This document shows positions 43,240-45,056 of a stretch of 45,056 nt of DNA, piece after piece. Numbering within the stretch: position 1 is the stretch's first letter; the number at the start of each line of letters is the position of its first letter. Below the pieces are notes generated by a model. It had not been told where the DNA came from, made no database searches, and worked only from the letters and a program-made list of their open reading frames with translations. A program made the position numbers and the translations under genes. The stretch is from assembly GCA_018240895.1 (NCBI GenBank), contig JAFEEX010000009.1:1-45056 (forward strand). Direction: 5' to 3'. The DNA comes from Pseudomonadota bacterium (GTDB lineage: Bacteria > Pseudomonadota > Alphaproteobacteria > Sphingomonadales > Sphingomonadaceae).

Positions 43240-44352
43240 ATGGATTCCGGCAAACTTGCCTTCATCGATCGCTTGCGCGGCATAGGTATCCTGCTGGTTA
43301 TCGCTATTCATTACCTGCAGGTCTTTTCCTCGCCGCTGCTGCGCAACTGGGGCGAACTGGGGCAGACCGGGGTGCAGATGTTCTTCGTCGCCTCGGCCTT
43401 CACGCTGTGCCTTTCGGCTGACAACCGCCGGAACGAGCCGCACCGGCTGCGCGCCTATGTCATGCGCCGCTGGTTTCGTATCGCCCCGATCTATTACCTG
43501 GGCATCGCGTTCTACGCCTGGATGTTCATTCATGACGGGGAAGGGGCACCCTATACGCTCGGCAATGTCCTGGCCAACGTGCTGCTGATCCACGGGCTGG
43601 TCCCGGCGGCCAACAACAATGTGGTGCCGGGCGGCTGGACCATCGGCACAGAGGTGCTGTTCTATGTGCTGTTCCCGCTGCTCTATCCGGCGATCGCCGC
43701 CGCCTGGGCGCGTTGGGGTAACCGCGCGCTGCTTGCCGCGTGGTGCGGTGCCATGGCGGCGGCATTGTGCTGGCAGATCGGATTTCGTCTGCTTTACGGT
43801 CATTGGCTGCCCAACAACAGTTTCGCTTACGGTGCGATCATCAACCAGCTACCGGTCTTTGTGGCCGGGATCTGCTGGTATCTGGCGGCGTGGCGCGGCG
43901 GGGGAATGGCGCCGCGTCTGGGGCGCGATGCCGGGCTGGCCGCGGCGCTGTTCACGGCCTGCGCACTGATCCTGGGGCTGGGGCTTGATCCGTTCTATGG
44001 CCTTGTTCCCAGCCTGGCCGCGCTTGGCGCGGTGCTGCTCGGCAATCTTCTGCGGCTGGGTGGCAGCGGTGGCGGCTGGCTGGGCGCACTGGGCAAGGTC
44101 AGCTACAGTCTTTACATCATCCATTTCGCGCTGGTCTGGCGTCCCTCAGCCTGGCTGCTTCACGCTGTGGCGGATGTTCCCTATGCCCAGGCGGCGCTGC
44201 TGATCCCGCTCTATATTGCAGAGGTTGCGCTGCTTTACATCCCGGCGCGAATCATGGCCAGCCGGATAGAACAGCCGGCCAACCGGTTGGGGCAAAAGCT
44301 GATAGATTGGTGCGAAAAATCCTGGAAATCTGAGGTTGTTCCTCCGACTTAA
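43240..44352 (+). CDS. Membrane acyltransferase, AT3 family (third copy)
   Basis: A 370-residue polytopic membrane protein of the acyltransferase-3 family: KLAFIDRLRGIGILLVIAIH (about residues 4-23) with the family's R and H, then GVQMFFVASAFTLCLSAD and RRWFRIAPIYYLGI. About ten helices. It would O-acylate a surface glycan. The start is uncertain: ATG 43240 matches where homologous similarity should begin, and ATG 43171 would add 23 residues; neither has a strong ribosome-binding site. It stands outside the main polysaccharide locus, just before recA. Confidence 0.88.
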   Translation: MDSGKLAFIDRLRGIGILLVIAIHYLQVFSSPLLRNWGELGQTGVQMFFVASAFTLCLSADNRRNEPHRLRAYVMRRWFRIAPIYYLGIAFYAWMFIHDGEGAPYTLGNVLANVLLIHGLVPAANNNVVPGGWTIGTEVLFYVLFPLLYPAIAAAWARWGNRALLAAWCGAMAAALCWQIGFRLLYGHWLPNNSFAYGAIINQLPVFVAGICWYLAAWRGGGMAPRLGRDAGLAAALFTACALILGLGLDPFYGLVPSLAALGAVLLGNLLRLGGSGGGWLGALGKVSYSLYIIHFALVWRPSAWLLHAVADVPYAQAALLIPLYIAEVALLYIPARIMASRIEQPANRLGQKLIDWCEKSWKSEVVPPT

Positions 44353-44361
44353 GAAATTTTC

Positions 44362-44387
44362 GTTCCCCCCTTGTTCCACAAGAACAA
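44362..44387 (+). promoter_or_regulatory. LexA (SOS) box in the recA promoter
   Basis: GTTCCCCCCTTGTTC at 44362-44376 is an exact GTTC-N7-GTTC, the LexA site of alphaproteobacteria. It overlaps a palindrome, TTGTTCCACAAGAACAA (44371-44387). A possible -35 TTGTTC (44371) and -10 TACACC (44394) with 17 bases between would place the box on the promoter. Confidence 0.8.
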
Positions 44388-44447
44388 ATGGAATACACCA
44401 ATGACAGTTGACCTTCCGGGTCGGCTGGTTAGGCAAGGGGACGAAAG

Positions 44448-45056
44448 ATGGCTGCACAACTCAAGCTGATTCAGGAAGGCAAGGATAACATGGATCGTCA
44501 GAAGGCGCTGGAAGCGGCGCTGGCGCAGATTGATCGCGCGTTCGGCAAGGGCAGCGCGATGAAGCTGGGCTCCAAGGAAACCATGGAGGTTGAGGCGATC
44601 TCGACCGGCTCGCTCGGGCTGGATATCGCGCTGGGTATCGGCGGCCTGCCGCGCGGCCGGGTGATAGAGGTTTACGGACCGGAAAGCTCGGGCAAGACCA
44701 CGCTGGCGCTGCACGTTATTGCCGAAGCGCAGAAGAACGGCGGCACCGCAGCCTTTGTCGATGCCGAACACGCGCTTGATCCGGTCTATGCCAAGAAGCT
44801 GGGCGTCAACATTGATGAACTGATTGTTTCGCAGCCTGATACTGGCGAGCAGGCCCTGGAAATCACTGACACGCTGGTTCGCTCCAACGCGATTGACGTG
44901 CTGGTGGTCGATTCGGTTGCCGCGCTGGTCCCCCGCGCCGAAATCGAGGGCGAGATGGGGGATAGCCACGTTGGCCTTCAGGCCCGTTTGATGAGCCAGA
45001 GCCTGCGCAAGCTGACCGGCTCGATCAGCCGTTCGCGCTGCATGGTGATCTTCATC
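44448..45056 (+). CDS. recA: Recombinase RecA, 5' part (cut by the window end)
   Basis: The first 203 codons of recA; the rest lies beyond the window. RecA forms the ATP-dependent filament for homologous recombination and triggers LexA self-cleavage. Visible parts: [20 protein letters not shown], then [20 protein letters not shown], Walker [21 protein letters not shown], and Walker [21 protein letters not shown], then [16 protein letters not shown] 44448 follows AAGGGGACGAAAG. The gene has no stop in the window. A consensus SOS box stands upstream. Confidence 0.97.
   Translation, partial: MAAQLKLIQEGKDNMDRQKALEAALAQIDRAFGKGSAMKLGSKETMEVEAISTGSLGLDIALGIGGLPRGRVIEVYGPESSGKTTLALHVIAEAQKNGGTAAFVDAEHALDPVYAKKLGVNIDELIVSQPDTGEQALEITDTLVRSNAIDVLVVDSVAALVPRAEIEGEMGDSHVGLQARLMSQSLRKLTGSISRSRCMVIFI

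Overview
The window looks like a chromosomal segment of a GC-rich alphaproteobacterium, most likely order Sphingomonadales (Novosphingobium, Sphingomonas or Erythrobacteraceae type). The evidence is three secreted proteins ending in PEPxxW-type PEP-CTERM sorting signals, a CckA hybrid kinase, a GTTC-N7-GTTC SOS box before recA, a KorAB-type 2-oxoacid:ferredoxin oxidoreductase, and many 4-base ATGA/GTGA gene overlaps.

Layout. 1-8.2 kb holds housekeeping and metabolic genes: an unrecognised gene between two 38-bp direct repeats, rppH, an alpha/beta hydrolase, korA and korB with a cysteine hydrolase gene wedged between them, a small GxxExxY gene flanked by inverted repeats, and a sodium:solute symporter. 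8.2-11.5 kb is a cell-envelope block: a PEP-CTERM protein reads leftwards, and a Gly/Thr/Ser-repeat PEP-CTERM protein, an L,D-transpeptidase and a CAP-domain protein read rightwards behind two perfect TTAA-N7-TTAA (CtrA-type) sites.

11.7-38.3 kb is a large exopolysaccharide/exosortase locus. It carries two coupled membrane acyltransferases, seven glycosyltransferases (two of them at 33.1 and 37.2 kb), an FkbM methyltransferase, and a leftward export operon (Wza-like lipid-free export protein, outer-membrane barrel, chain-length protein, BY-kinase). A TPR lipoprotein and a WecG/TagA enzyme read the other way. Then come a FeeM-like N-acyltransferase, an FxDxF PEP-CTERM protein, the EpsD-EpsI-exosortase operon, a SleB-type wall hydrolase, a UDP-xylose-forming SDR enzyme, a Wzx flippase and a Wzy/ligase. 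Together these cover synthesis, flipping, polymerisation, chain-length control and export of a polysaccharide, plus sorting of PEP-CTERM proteins to the surface. No initiating undecaprenyl-phosphate sugar phosphotransferase is visible.

38.4-45 kb returns to core genes: smpB, two DUF2062 paralogues and cckA, each overlapping the next by 4 bases, then an unrecognised 137-residue gene on the other strand, a third membrane acyltransferase, and the 5' part of recA cut by the window edge.

The most interesting points are the tandem CtrA-type sites before a PEP-CTERM/L,D-transpeptidase/CAP operon in a window that also encodes CckA, the inverted-repeat-flanked GxxExxY cassette, the FeeM-like enzyme inside the exosortase locus, and the direct repeats framing the first gene. 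All functions are read from sequence motifs alone; no database search was possible.
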